A DNA stretch of 64,000 nucleotides from Nitrospirota bacterium (GCA_029261135.1 JAJDBX010000009.1:1-64000); one strand, 5' to 3'; shown: positions 34,346-43,339, counted from the stretch's first letter. Translations and numbers: made by a program. The notes: generated from the letters alone by a model not told the origin.

Positions 34346-34959
34346 TGAGGATTGATTTAAAAAAAATGAGATCTGCGGGTGAAGCCGGCGCGAAAATTTT
34401 CATACTTCTGTTTTTGATCCTTTTTTTTAACCTTGGTTTAATCGCAGCTTCTGAGGCGGTGACTTTGGCAAAGGTCAACAATGTTCCGATTACTGATCAA
34501 TCGGTGCAAGAGGCGGTTCAGTCATATTTGCGGAAAATCGGGCATCGCGAGTTGTCCCGCAATAGAATGGCGATCTTACGGAAAGAAATGCTGAAAAAGT
34601 TGATTGAAGAAGAGTTGCTTTATCAGGATGGCCTGGCAAGAGATTTAATGGTGAGTGATGAAGCGCTCAATACGGGTTTGATTCAGATTCGCAATCGTTT
34701 TCAATCCAAGGCCTTATTCGATGCAGCACTTTCGAGAGAAGCCCTGAATTTTGAAGATATTAAAATAGGTGTTTATCGCTCTATCCTGATTCAGGAGGTG
34801 TGGTCTGGTTTTTCCCAAATGTCTGAATCAGATCGTAGCCATCGCTTAAAGGAAATCGCTCAAGGGGCAAATATTCAAATTATCGATAACCCGTTGCTGG
34901 CTTTTGCCCCTGCTGGCGATCTTGAGCCTCGACTTTTGCTAGAAGCCGCCGAAAAGTAG
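34342..34959 (+). CDS. SurA-like periplasmic chaperone (no PPIase domain)
   Basis: 205 residues. Basic N-terminus, membrane/signal segment at about 19-40, then the SurA N-terminal-type helical fold: VTLAKVNNVPITDQSVQEAVQSYL..RRE..LKKLIEEELLYQDGLARDLMVSDEAL. There is no parvulin domain, which normally follows in SurA/PrsA. Its place between a cytochrome and an outer-membrane barrel suggests it helps fold the barrel; that is inference from context. Confidence 0.75.
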   Translation: MMRIDLKKMRSAGEAGAKIFILLFLILFFNLGLIAASEAVTLAKVNNVPITDQSVQEAVQSYLRKIGHRELSRNRMAILRKEMLKKLIEEELLYQDGLARDLMVSDEALNTGLIQIRNRFQSKALFDAALSREALNFEDIKIGVYRSILIQEVWSGFSQMSESDRSHRLKEIAQGANIQIIDNPLLAFAPAGDLEPRLLLEAAEK

Positions 34960-34973
34960 GGTGAGGAGGAAGG

Positions 34974-36860
34974 TTGCTCCGTTTTTTGGAAAAAAACTGC
35001 TTTTGGATCAGCCTTATTTTGTTCGTATTTTTTCTTCCTGTGGGCGCTGAAGGTCGATTTATTAATTTAGGGGGTTCGTTGGATTTTAGTTACGGAGAAA
35101 CGAAAACAGAACAGGACAATCAAACCGATGAGACCTCTTTTTTTCAGCAACGCTACAACCTCCACAACTTCGGTGAACTCTTCAGCCCTCGAATCGGGAC
35201 AATGCTGATTAACGGTACGTTTTTGCAACAAGATACCAAAACGGATGGTCGCGGCAATCAAGATTTTCATTTCAACGATTATTCCGTCAATATGAACCTG
35301 CTGCCCTATATCTCCCCCTTGAGTATGTACTATCAACGAATGAATCGGACAAACCAGCAAGATCAATCAACAAGCCAAACTGCACTGAATGTGAAGGATC
35401 GCACGACAACCCTTGGAGGGAATTGGTTACTTTCATCACCCCGATTGCCGAGAATAGGTGTTTCTTTTAATCAATCTGAGTTGGAAGCCCCAGATGATCC
35501 CAATCGGTTTCCAAATACGGTGAATCGCTCTTTGAATTTAGATTCGAGTGGAACATTTCGCGAGACGACACTTCGTGGGCGGTATCAGTTTAATGAGACC
35601 GATGTTGCGCGTGTGGGCTCGGTCACTGCCGAACCCATTCGGGGCCATGCCTTTAATCTCACCACTGATACTCGGCTTGCCCCTGCCTTGATGGTGAGTA
35701 CGCATCTGCGTTTAGCTGAAAAAGAGGGAAAGAATACATTCGGACAGACCTTTGCAGAAGAGCGTGGATTTGGCGCTTCTCTTTCCTACACCCCTTCAGT
35801 GAAGTGGGATACCCATGCCAGAATCAATTTTACAGAAACCCCTTCAGGGCTGAGTGGTCCAGATTTAAAGCAACAGAACGCGTTTTGGAGTGGCTCGTAC
35901 CGTCCGAGCGAAGAGTTGGACATGGTGACGAGTGCCCGGTATTTTATATTCGATGTGGGTAATACTGAAACGACGTCGCCCTTTGTGGATTATAGCCTGA
36001 ATTATCGCCCCTTCTTCGGCTTTTCTGCTGGCTTTGGTACCTCGTATGGTATGACCGAAGTCAAAGGCGGGGGTGCGGATGTGAGTACAAATTATCAACG
36101 GTATCGGGGTAATCTCGACTATACACGTGCCCTTGAATTGATTCGGTTTACCAGCAGCTATGGCATCAGTCATAGTGTCTCGGATACAGAGGCTAATTCG
36201 CAAACAAATCAAGGCGGAGAATCAAGCGATTTGATGAATACGATTCATTTGGGTATTGAAAATACGCAAATCCGAATTGTCCACCTTGCTTTAGGCTATA
36301 CCCTTAATGATATTGGTCGGAGTAATACGGGGCCGGATGTTCAGGATACCGGAGATCAACTTTCTCATCTTTTTCAATTAAATGCTGATTCAAGTTATTT
36401 TAGACACTTATTCCGGAATGATGATAGCCTCATGCTTCAGTCGACTGCGAGCTGGACAAAAATAGAAGGATTTGGTGCCGCAGGGGAGAGTATTTTACTG
36501 GACGGTCGGGGAAATTACTATTTTCTTCAAGGGGCGATGTTTTCTGCAGGCTACAGCCGTCAAGATTACCCTGGTGGTTTTTATACGGATACGGATACAT
36601 TCTATGAAGAATTGACTTGGAGTTTTTTTATTGGGGATACGTCCTTCTCTTTGGGTGCCTTGGCAAGACAAGAAAGTACTGATGGAGATACCTCACTGGA
36701 TCGGGAAATTATTCAAACAACGGCTTCTATATCGTATCGTATCGGAAAATTCGTGTTGAGTGCTGATGGCCGCTGGGGCATAGACAGTTCAAAGAGCAAG
36801 ACTGAGGATGATGAATTTGAACACCAATCCTTTTTTGTCCGTGCAAGTCGTTCTTTTTAA
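34974..36860 (+). CDS. Outer-membrane beta-barrel protein of the cytochrome cluster
   Basis: 628 residues, TTG start 5 bases after AGGAGGAAGG. Signal peptide about 8-26. The body alternates polar and hydrophobic residues in long beta strands, begins FINLGGSLDFSYG and ends FFVRASRSF with the terminal Phe of BAM substrates. It resembles, in size and context, the porin partner of porin-cytochrome complexes (MtrB, PioB, Geobacter barrels), which encase multiheme cytochromes. It lacks the N-terminal CXXC of MtrB and has no cysteine in the mature part that I could see. Family membership is not established. Confidence 0.82.
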   Translation: MLRFLEKNCFWISLILFVFFLPVGAEGRFINLGGSLDFSYGETKTEQDNQTDETSFFQQRYNLHNFGELFSPRIGTMLINGTFLQQDTKTDGRGNQDFHFNDYSVNMNLLPYISPLSMYYQRMNRTNQQDQSTSQTALNVKDRTTTLGGNWLLSSPRLPRIGVSFNQSELEAPDDPNRFPNTVNRSLNLDSSGTFRETTLRGRYQFNETDVARVGSVTAEPIRGHAFNLTTDTRLAPALMVSTHLRLAEKEGKNTFGQTFAEERGFGASLSYTPSVKWDTHARINFTETPSGLSGPDLKQQNAFWSGSYRPSEELDMVTSARYFIFDVGNTETTSPFVDYSLNYRPFFGFSAGFGTSYGMTEVKGGGADVSTNYQRYRGNLDYTRALELIRFTSSYGISHSVSDTEANSQTNQGGESSDLMNTIHLGIENTQIRIVHLALGYTLNDIGRSNTGPDVQDTGDQLSHLFQLNADSSYFRHLFRNDDSLMLQSTASWTKIEGFGAAGESILLDGRGNYYFLQGAMFSAGYSRQDYPGGFYTDTDTFYEELTWSFFIGDTSFSLGALARQESTDGDTSLDREIIQTTASISYRIGKFVLSADGRWGIDSSKSKTEDDEFEHQSFFVRASRSF

Positions 36861-36867
36861 TCCAAAT

Positions 36868-37929
36868 ATGAAAAATATAAATATTAAAAGAGGTCTTGTT
36901 ATTTTCATGGTGATGGTTCTTTCAGCCTGCGCCGCTGCACCTGTGAAAAAGATGCCATCCATTTTTTGGCCAAAACCACCCGACCCGCCTAAAATATCCT
37001 TTGTGAATACCTGGTCTCAGCCCGCAGATATCGGTCTTGAGCCTTCCTGGTTTAAAAAGGTGGTCCAATTTATTTTCGGGAAAGGAAAAACCGCCTACGT
37101 GATTCGTCCTTCGGGTGTCGCTGTTGACAGTGAAGGTGGGGTATATGTCGCGGATACGGGACTACAAGTGGTTCATTATTTTGATCAGAAAAACCACAAA
37201 TATCATCAGCTTTACCAGATCACCCAAACTGAACGCCTACAAAATCCGATTGGGGTTGCGGTGGATGCATCCGGGCTTATTTACGTTGCAGATACCGATT
37301 TGAACCGGATAATTGTTTTTAATCAAAAGCAAAAAATGGTGCGCATCATCGGAACCGAAAATTGGGCCAAACGCATTTCTGGGATAGCCATTGATCGCTT
37401 GCGGGAGCGGCTTTATGTGGTGGATACGATGGGACACCAAATTTTGCTCACCTCTCTCGAAGGTGAGTTGAAGGGAAGCATTGGAAAACGGGGCATTGAA
37501 GCAGGAACCTTTAATTTTCCCACTTATGCCACTGTAGATGCTGACGGCGATTTATATATCTCAGATTCCCTCAATTTTCGTGTTCAGGTTTTTGATCCCG
37601 AAGGGACGTTTAAAATGCAATTGGGCAGTCTCGGAAGTCAACTGGGCGAGTTTTCTCGACCGAAAGGCGTCGCTGTAGATCGTGAAAAAAACATTTATGT
37701 TGTCGATACCCTCTACGATACGGTACAGGTCTTTAATTCTTCTGGCGAGTTGTTATTAAATTTCGGAAAATCGGGTACTGATCCGGGGCGGTTCTGGTTG
37801 CCTGCAGGGATTGCCGTTGCGCAAGATGGACATATTTATGTGGCAGACGTTTATAACAAGCGTGTTCAGGTTTTCGAATTACTTCAAGAAGAAAGTCCAT
37901 CCAGTCAATCAAAACCGGGAGAGGGCTAA
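36868..37929 (+). CDS. NHL-repeat lipoprotein 2
   Basis: 353 residues from the ATG at 36868; a start at 36808 inside the barrel gene is less likely. Lipobox VLSAC near residue 20. It keeps the same plan as the protein at 32116: a proline-rich start (WPKPPDPPKISFVNTW), WFKKVVQFIFGKGK, then six NHL blades such as GVAVDSEGGVYVADT and GVAVDREKNIYVVDT. The two paralogues flank the tetraheme, chaperone and barrel genes, so each may hold one face of the complex. Ends just before the promoter of the 12-heme gene. Confidence 0.87.
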   Translation: MKNINIKRGLVIFMVMVLSACAAAPVKKMPSIFWPKPPDPPKISFVNTWSQPADIGLEPSWFKKVVQFIFGKGKTAYVIRPSGVAVDSEGGVYVADTGLQVVHYFDQKNHKYHQLYQITQTERLQNPIGVAVDASGLIYVADTDLNRIIVFNQKQKMVRIIGTENWAKRISGIAIDRLRERLYVVDTMGHQILLTSLEGELKGSIGKRGIEAGTFNFPTYATVDADGDLYISDSLNFRVQVFDPEGTFKMQLGSLGSQLGEFSRPKGVAVDREKNIYVVDTLYDTVQVFNSSGELLLNFGKSGTDPGRFWLPAGIAVAQDGHIYVADVYNKRVQVFELLQEESPSSQSKPGEG

Positions 37930-37932
37930 GTC

Positions 37933-37961
37933 TTGACAAAGCAGAACACGCTTATTATATT
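37933..37961 (+). promoter_or_regulatory. Sigma-70 promoter of the 12-heme cytochrome gene
   Basis: TTGACA (37933-37938), 17-base spacer, TATATT (37956-37961), directly after the NHL gene stop codon. The large cytochrome can therefore be expressed separately from the genes before it. Confidence 0.75.
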
Positions 37962-37987
37962 CACATGTTTTACGAAAGGCTTATTTC

Positions 37988-40900
37988 GTGTTGATGAATA
38001 AGGTACGGTCAATCGTTAGAATAATGAAGTCACGTTCAATTGTTTTCTCACTCCTTCTTTTTCTATCCCTTTCGATTGTAGGCATCATTGCCTTTTTTTC
38101 TTCCGATCAAGCGTCCTGGGCACAGCCAACCTCAGAGCCTTTTACTGAAGATGTTAGCGCGACGAAACATAATCTTTCTGCTGTCCCGCTGGATCCGACA
38201 CAACAGCAGCTCTTTGAAGAAATATTTAGTCCCGATTTACAGAGAAATGTCAAGACAGCACCTGGTGGTACAACGGAAGTGTGTGTATTTTGTCATACCC
38301 CACACGGCGCAAGCCGCGAAGGGGCAAAAGAAATTCGTTCTCCAATTTGGAATCGAAATCTTTCAAAAGCCCAGTATCAAATGTATGATCAAGTTTGGAG
38401 TAAATCCTTTGAAGCGACCCCGAATCTTGCCGGTCAGCCGACGGGCTATTCGCGTTTGTGTCTGTCATGCCATGACGGGACCATCGCACTGGGAAGCGTT
38501 TTAAATAAAGCAGGGAGTGGCGGGTTTAACGGGGAAGAAACAATGGAATACCCCACAGGACAGAGCCCTGCCGGCCCCTTTGGCAGTATCCCGGTCGGGG
38601 AAGGGGCCACCTCGCAAAATACGCGCGCCTTGGGGCGAGATCTCAGGAACGATCATCCGATTTCCATGAAATTTGATGCGGAACTCATTGCGAAGGATGT
38701 GGAATTTGTGAATCCAGGGCCGCCGCTTCACCGTCCTTTTACGCAAAGTACGCCCACGCCGCTTTCTCCGCTGAGAAGAGCATCCGGGGATAATACGAAT
38801 GTCTATGATTCGGTGCAGTGTACGTCCTGCCACAACCCGCATCAGGTGGATTTCCCAAAATTTCTTCGCGCCAATCGCTTGCAGTCACGTACATTCGCTT
38901 CAACTCAGGCTGAAAAGCGTGTGGGTGGGCCGAACCGCGCAGCCCCGCCGAATCAAGGGGGCGCGATCCTTTGTCTCTTTTGCCATGACAAACCCGGATG
39001 GCCTTATAACGTGAATGAATTAAATTCCCATTTTGGTGACCGGCCAACAGGTGTGTTTGATGACAGTCGGCTCAAACCCGGAGCCACAAACCTGCATGAC
39101 GGTGAAGCGCCTGTCGTGGCAGAGCGAGCTTGCCTGGTGTGTCATGATCCACACACGCGTCAAGGTGCGATTCGAATTTTACGCGAGGGTGTTGATCCCG
39201 TTGGCAATGTGTCTATTGAAACCACTTGTTTTCAATGTCATCAACCCCAAGAAACGTCTATTCTTCAAGCGCCGACGCGGGCGCCAGATATTCAATCTCA
39301 GTTTTTTAGAGATCGCGAGGGCAATGGAAATCACGGGACGTCCCCGACGGGCAGCGCAATGGATCTGACGCTTGGCTTGGGTCATCAGCCGGTCTTTGTC
39401 GATTCACCCAAAGAAGGGGTGCAACTGGGAAGTGATAATGTGATCCCTTCATTTTTTGGCGGGCCGTTTATCAGCCCTTCCGGGAATAAAACATCACCGA
39501 ATCCAGGGGTTCCCGATACCTTAGATACTTCCCATGTTGAATGTGTGGATTGTCACAACATGCATCGCGTGACACGTCGAAACCGTTTTCAGGGTATGCC
39601 CGGCGTGACGATTAATAGTGGGATCGTTGCGGCAACCGTGAGAGGTGCTGTTGAAGTGCGCGAGCCCTATCTCTATGAGGTTTGTCTCCGCTGTCATGGA
39701 AACTCATTCAATAACCACGTCCGGGAAGCCCTTTTTACGGCTGTCGGCACGGGTAAGGTTGTGCAGGCAAGAGGAAACAGTCCGATCAGTCCTGGAAGGG
39801 GGGTGAATGCCCACGGGAGTAACAAAAGGAAAGAATTTGATTCGACTTCAAAACCCTTTTATCCAGAGAATTACCGAACTTTAGACCTTTCTAACCCGAC
39901 AGGCCCAATGATTGTCGATCCTAGTCCAGCATCAACAGACAATACCTCTTTCCATCCAGTCGCAGAGACGGGTCGTAATCAGTCGGGGGTGTTGAATAAC
40001 TATAACCTTTATGTCGATGTGCCATCTCAACAGGGACAATTAATGGGTGGATTTGGTTCACAGGCCAATTTTGATGCCAGTGGCAGAGTCAGTGGGCATG
40101 ATGGTTCGGGCGGGCTTTCAAGAGAGGCCACGATTCATTGCCCAGATTGTCACAATACGGATCTTTTTGGTACTTTTTCGGGCACGAGACCGCTTTTTAA
40201 AGGCTTGACCGGAGGTTTTCCGATTGGGTTGAATTTTCCGGATTATCCCGGCCCGATTAGCGGAGATGACACCCGCGGAAAAGCCTGGCGACGTACGACA
40301 GACCGCTCTCCCAGTATTCCAGAAAACCCTATTGGCATCCGAACTTCATCTTTAAATGATCCAAAAACGGCGCAGGGGCCGCATGGCTCAATCTACAAAC
40401 GTATCTTGCGGGCAAACTACGATACCAATATTGGGACGGCAGATGACAAACCCGCGGGCTTTATTACGGGTCAATATAATCCTCAAAACTTTGCACTTTG
40501 TTTTAACTGTCACAATGAATCGGCTTTTATTACCCCATGGTGGGAAACTCCGAATTGCACTGGAAGTGAAGCCGATGGTTTTATAGCCCCCAAAAGCCGA
40601 TTAACCAATTTTTATCGCTGTGGCACAACGAACGTCGATGGGAATAACACGACGGGAGGAAATCTCCACATGCTTCACCTTATTGGTCGAACCAACGCAC
40701 GATGCCATGAGTGCCACAACAATGTGCACAGCAATGTCGAGGCGGGGAATACGATCTTTGTTGGGATGGATGATGCGACATTTAAAGCAGACAACCCCGG
40801 CCATGATAAGAATAGCCACTTACTTAATTTTCAGCCCAACCTTAAGGGGAATCGTGTGGCAACCCAGCCCATGTGGGGCGCGGGCCATATGGTCAATGGT

Positions 40901-41056
40901 CCTCTTTCCAAGGGTTCAGGTGTGGATGACTATTCTGAAACGACAGCAGTCCCTGATTCGGGAGGACACAGAGGCCCCGGGTGTAATTTGCGTTGTCATG
41001 GTTTTACGATGGAACATAATACCGATAAGCACTCAGTAATCGGTGGAGAGAAATAG
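37988..41056 (+). CDS. Large multiheme c-type cytochrome (11 CXXCH + 1 CX3CH)
   Basis: 1022 residues (GTG at 37988 with AAGG 8 bases before; ATG at 37994 or 38024 are alternatives). Signal peptide ends near SWAQ. Heme sites in order: CVFCH, CLSCH, CTSCH, CLFCH, CLVCH, CFQCH, CVDCH, CLRCH, CPDCH, CFNCH, CHECH, then CNLRCH with one extra residue between the cysteines. The first 300 residues repeat the shared module (VSATKHNLS, CHTPHGAS, PIWNR, CLSCHDG, LRNDHPISM, CTSCHNPH). Long low-heme stretches (about 600-700) separate the N- and C-terminal heme groups. Probably extracellular or outer-membrane electron outlet. No lipobox seen. Confidence 0.9.
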   Translation: MLMNKVRSIVRIMKSRSIVFSLLLFLSLSIVGIIAFFSSDQASWAQPTSEPFTEDVSATKHNLSAVPLDPTQQQLFEEIFSPDLQRNVKTAPGGTTEVCVFCHTPHGASREGAKEIRSPIWNRNLSKAQYQMYDQVWSKSFEATPNLAGQPTGYSRLCLSCHDGTIALGSVLNKAGSGGFNGEETMEYPTGQSPAGPFGSIPVGEGATSQNTRALGRDLRNDHPISMKFDAELIAKDVEFVNPGPPLHRPFTQSTPTPLSPLRRASGDNTNVYDSVQCTSCHNPHQVDFPKFLRANRLQSRTFASTQAEKRVGGPNRAAPPNQGGAILCLFCHDKPGWPYNVNELNSHFGDRPTGVFDDSRLKPGATNLHDGEAPVVAERACLVCHDPHTRQGAIRILREGVDPVGNVSIETTCFQCHQPQETSILQAPTRAPDIQSQFFRDREGNGNHGTSPTGSAMDLTLGLGHQPVFVDSPKEGVQLGSDNVIPSFFGGPFISPSGNKTSPNPGVPDTLDTSHVECVDCHNMHRVTRRNRFQGMPGVTINSGIVAATVRGAVEVREPYLYEVCLRCHGNSFNNHVREALFTAVGTGKVVQARGNSPISPGRGVNAHGSNKRKEFDSTSKPFYPENYRTLDLSNPTGPMIVDPSPASTDNTSFHPVAETGRNQSGVLNNYNLYVDVPSQQGQLMGGFGSQANFDASGRVSGHDGSGGLSREATIHCPDCHNTDLFGTFSGTRPLFKGLTGGFPIGLNFPDYPGPISGDDTRGKAWRRTTDRSPSIPENPIGIRTSSLNDPKTAQGPHGSIYKRILRANYDTNIGTADDKPAGFITGQYNPQNFALCFNCHNESAFITPWWETPNCTGSEADGFIAPKSRLTNFYRCGTTNVDGNNTTGGNLHMLHLIGRTNARCHECHNNVHSNVEAGNTIFVGMDDATFKADNPGHDKNSHLLNFQPNLKGNRVATQPMWGAGHMVNGPLSKGSGVDDYSETTAVPDSGGHRGPGCNLRCHGFTMEHNTDKHSVIGGEK

Positions 41057-41165
41057 CCATGTTTGTTAAGATTAAATAGGCCATGAGCGCTTGTCCGATA
41101 TCGCGAATGACCCTCATTTTCCTAAAATAGTACTCCCTCAAAAGCAACATGATGGAGTGCACTTC

Positions 41166-41975
41166 ATGTCCCCCAAAAAAATCCTTTTATTTTTTCTCCT
41201 CTTTGTTTTAGCGGGTATTTTCACTTTTTTCGGACCCGCCCATGAAATCCCACTAAAAATGGTTAAGATCCCTACGGGGCCATTTATCATGGGCAGCAAT
41301 GACGTGCCAAAGGCGGATGAAACACAAGGAGAATTGGGCAATAAAAAACCTTTTTATCTCGACGAACACCCCCAACGCAGTTTATCGCTTGACGATTTTT
41401 ATATGGATCGTTTTGAAGTGACCAATGAAGATTATCACCGCTTTATTCGAGAAAGACGGCGAAAACCTCCCCCTTATTGGGGTGGAGAGATCTACCCCTC
41501 GGGGCAAGCCCTATTGCCTGTGGTTGAGGTGAACTGGTATGAGGCACGCGATTATTGTCTGTGGCTGGGGAAGCGACTGCCTTCTGAGGCCGAATGGGAG
41601 AAAGCCGCGCGCGGTCCCGATGGCAATCTGTATGTGTGGGGCAATGAATTTGACGGGTCAAAGGCCAATGTGAGCGCGGGATCTCATGGCAACATTATGA
41701 TGATTGGGCGGTTTAGCCATGATAAAAGTGATTACGATGTTTATGATTTAAATGGCAATGTGATGGAGTGGAGCGCAGATTGGTATCAAGCCTACCCAGG
41801 TGGGGATTATCAATCCAATGATTTTGGCCAGCAGTTTAAGGTGGCAAAGGGGGATGCTTATGGTGAATCAGGACATTATGCTCTTTCTATTTTTTCACGA
41901 TTGCCCTATCGCCAAAATGTTGCACCAGAGACACGCCTCCCTTTTTTAGGCTTTCGATGCGCAAAAGATGTATGA
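41166..41975 (+). CDS. Membrane-anchored SUMF1/FGE-sulfatase-domain protein
   Basis: 269 residues from the ATG at 41166 (GGAG 10 bases upstream). One N-terminal membrane segment (about 5-22), then a formylglycine-generating-enzyme-like domain: VKIPTGPFIMGSND, FYMDRFEVTNEDYHRFI, PVVEVNWYEARDYCLWLGKRLPSEAEWEKAARG, DLNGNVMEWSADWY, FLGFRCAKD. The active-site cysteine pair of true FGE is not evident; only the two structural Cys positions common to many SUMF1-like proteins are seen. It is therefore probably a binding or structural module. Such proteins often accompany respiratory cytochromes. It follows the 12-heme gene by about 110 bases. Confidence 0.82.
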   Translation: MSPKKILLFFLLFVLAGIFTFFGPAHEIPLKMVKIPTGPFIMGSNDVPKADETQGELGNKKPFYLDEHPQRSLSLDDFYMDRFEVTNEDYHRFIRERRRKPPPYWGGEIYPSGQALLPVVEVNWYEARDYCLWLGKRLPSEAEWEKAARGPDGNLYVWGNEFDGSKANVSAGSHGNIMMIGRFSHDKSDYDVYDLNGNVMEWSADWYQAYPGGDYQSNDFGQQFKVAKGDAYGESGHYALSIFSRLPYRQNVAPETRLPFLGFRCAKDV

Positions 41976-41986
41976 TTTTTTGTGGT

Positions 41987-43339
41987 TTAGCTTGGACGTT
42001 TAATCTGATGTTTTGTCAGCATATCGTGAAAAGCTTGCCTGGAAATACCGAGTGCAGAAGCCGCATTGGTCACATGTCCACCGAAGCGGGTGAGCGCTTG
42101 TTCAACCAATTTACGCTCAAGTTGATCTCTGGCATCTTTTAATCGAGGCAGCGGTGGCGCACTCGATTGATCGACGAGTTCTAAATCGTCTACCGTCAAC
42201 AATGCGGTGTCAGTCATGACAACCGCGCGTTTTATTTTGTTTTCAAGTTCTCTGACATTGCCCGGCCAGTCATAAGACGCCATGGCCTCGGTGGCTTCAT
42301 TCGTCAGCCCTTTAATCCGTTTCCCTGCTTCTTCAGAAAATTGCGCAATAAAGGCCCGGGTAAGTAGTAGAAGATCTCCCTCTCGTTCCCGAAGCGGTGG
42401 ACTGGTCATTGAGACCACGCTGAGGCGGTAGTAGAGGTCTTCTCTAAATGCGCCGTTTTTTGACAATTGTTTTAAATCGCGATTGGTTGCGGCGATGACC
42501 CGTGCATCAATTTCATAACATTTTCGCCCTCCGACGCGTTCGATGGTTTTTTCCTGCAAAAAACGAAGGAGCTTTACTTGTAGCCCTAAGCCCAGTTCTC
42601 CAATTTCATCAAGAAAGAGGGTCCCGCCTTCGGCAAATTCAATACGGCCTTTTCTCAAAGCGTGGGCACCGGTAAATGCCCCTTTTTCATGGCCGAAGAG
42701 TTCACTTTCCATCAGGTTTTCAGGAATCGCGCCACAGTTGATGGCGACAAAAGGTTGTTTGGAACGCTCACTTTGTTGGTGGATGGCTTGGGCAATGAGT
42801 TCTTTCCCTGTGCCGCTTTCGCCTGTGACCAGTACGGGAAAACTGTTGGTTGCGATTTTACGAATGGTTTTATGGAGTGTTTCCATCACCCGACTGGAAC
42901 CGATCATCCCACTGCTTCTTAGGGGGTGTTGACGGAGTTGTCGGTTTTCTTCCTCAAGATTAAAAAGATTGAGCGCACGTCGCAGGGTGACTTGAATCTC
43001 ATCAATTTCAATCGGTTTTGTAAAAAAATCATAAGCCCCTTGTTCTATGGCTTGTAGAGCGTTCATTTTTTCCGAATTCCCACTCACCACAAGCACCTTG
43101 ATTTTCGGATTTATTTCAACCATTTGAGATAAAGCTTGGAGTCCTTCGGTGGCATCGCGAGGATAAGGTGGTAGTCCCAAATCAAGGGTAACCAATGGTG
43201 GCATCTCCCGTCTGAAGAGATCCAGCCCTTTAATACGATCTCCGGCCAAGAAGACGTCATAGGTCTCCTTGAGCGCCCATTTCATTTGGTTGAGGATGGT
43301 CTCGTCGTCATCAATCATGAGTAGTTTTGTTTTTGACAT
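41987..43339 (-). CDS. PrsR-like sigma-54 response regulator
   Basis: 450 residues from the ATG at 43339: receiver (about 1-125), AAA+ sigma-54 activator (about 145-380), Fis-type HTH (about 405-450). The receiver keeps MIDDDE, the acceptor Asp in VTLDLGLPPYPRDATEGL, and FFTKP. That extended LDLGLPP..DATEG text is typical of PEP-CTERM-box response regulators (PrsR). The activator has GESGTGKE (Walker A), GAFTGA (sigma-54 contact) and GTLFLDEIG. The HTH is AASALGISRQAFHDML. PrsR proteins normally pair with PrsK and drive EPS genes; no kinase is adjacent. It converges on the cytochrome cluster. Confidence 0.9.
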   Translation of the reverse strand: MSKTKLLMIDDDETILNQMKWALKETYDVFLAGDRIKGLDLFRREMPPLVTLDLGLPPYPRDATEGLQALSQMVEINPKIKVLVVSGNSEKMNALQAIEQGAYDFFTKPIEIDEIQVTLRRALNLFNLEEENRQLRQHPLRSSGMIGSSRVMETLHKTIRKIATNSFPVLVTGESGTGKELIAQAIHQQSERSKQPFVAINCGAIPENLMESELFGHEKGAFTGAHALRKGRIEFAEGGTLFLDEIGELGLGLQVKLLRFLQEKTIERVGGRKCYEIDARVIAATNRDLKQLSKNGAFREDLYYRLSVVSMTSPPLREREGDLLLLTRAFIAQFSEEAGKRIKGLTNEATEAMASYDWPGNVRELENKIKRAVVMTDTALLTVDDLELVDQSSAPPLPRLKDARDQLERKLVEQALTRFGGHVTNAASALGISRQAFHDMLTKHQIKRPS

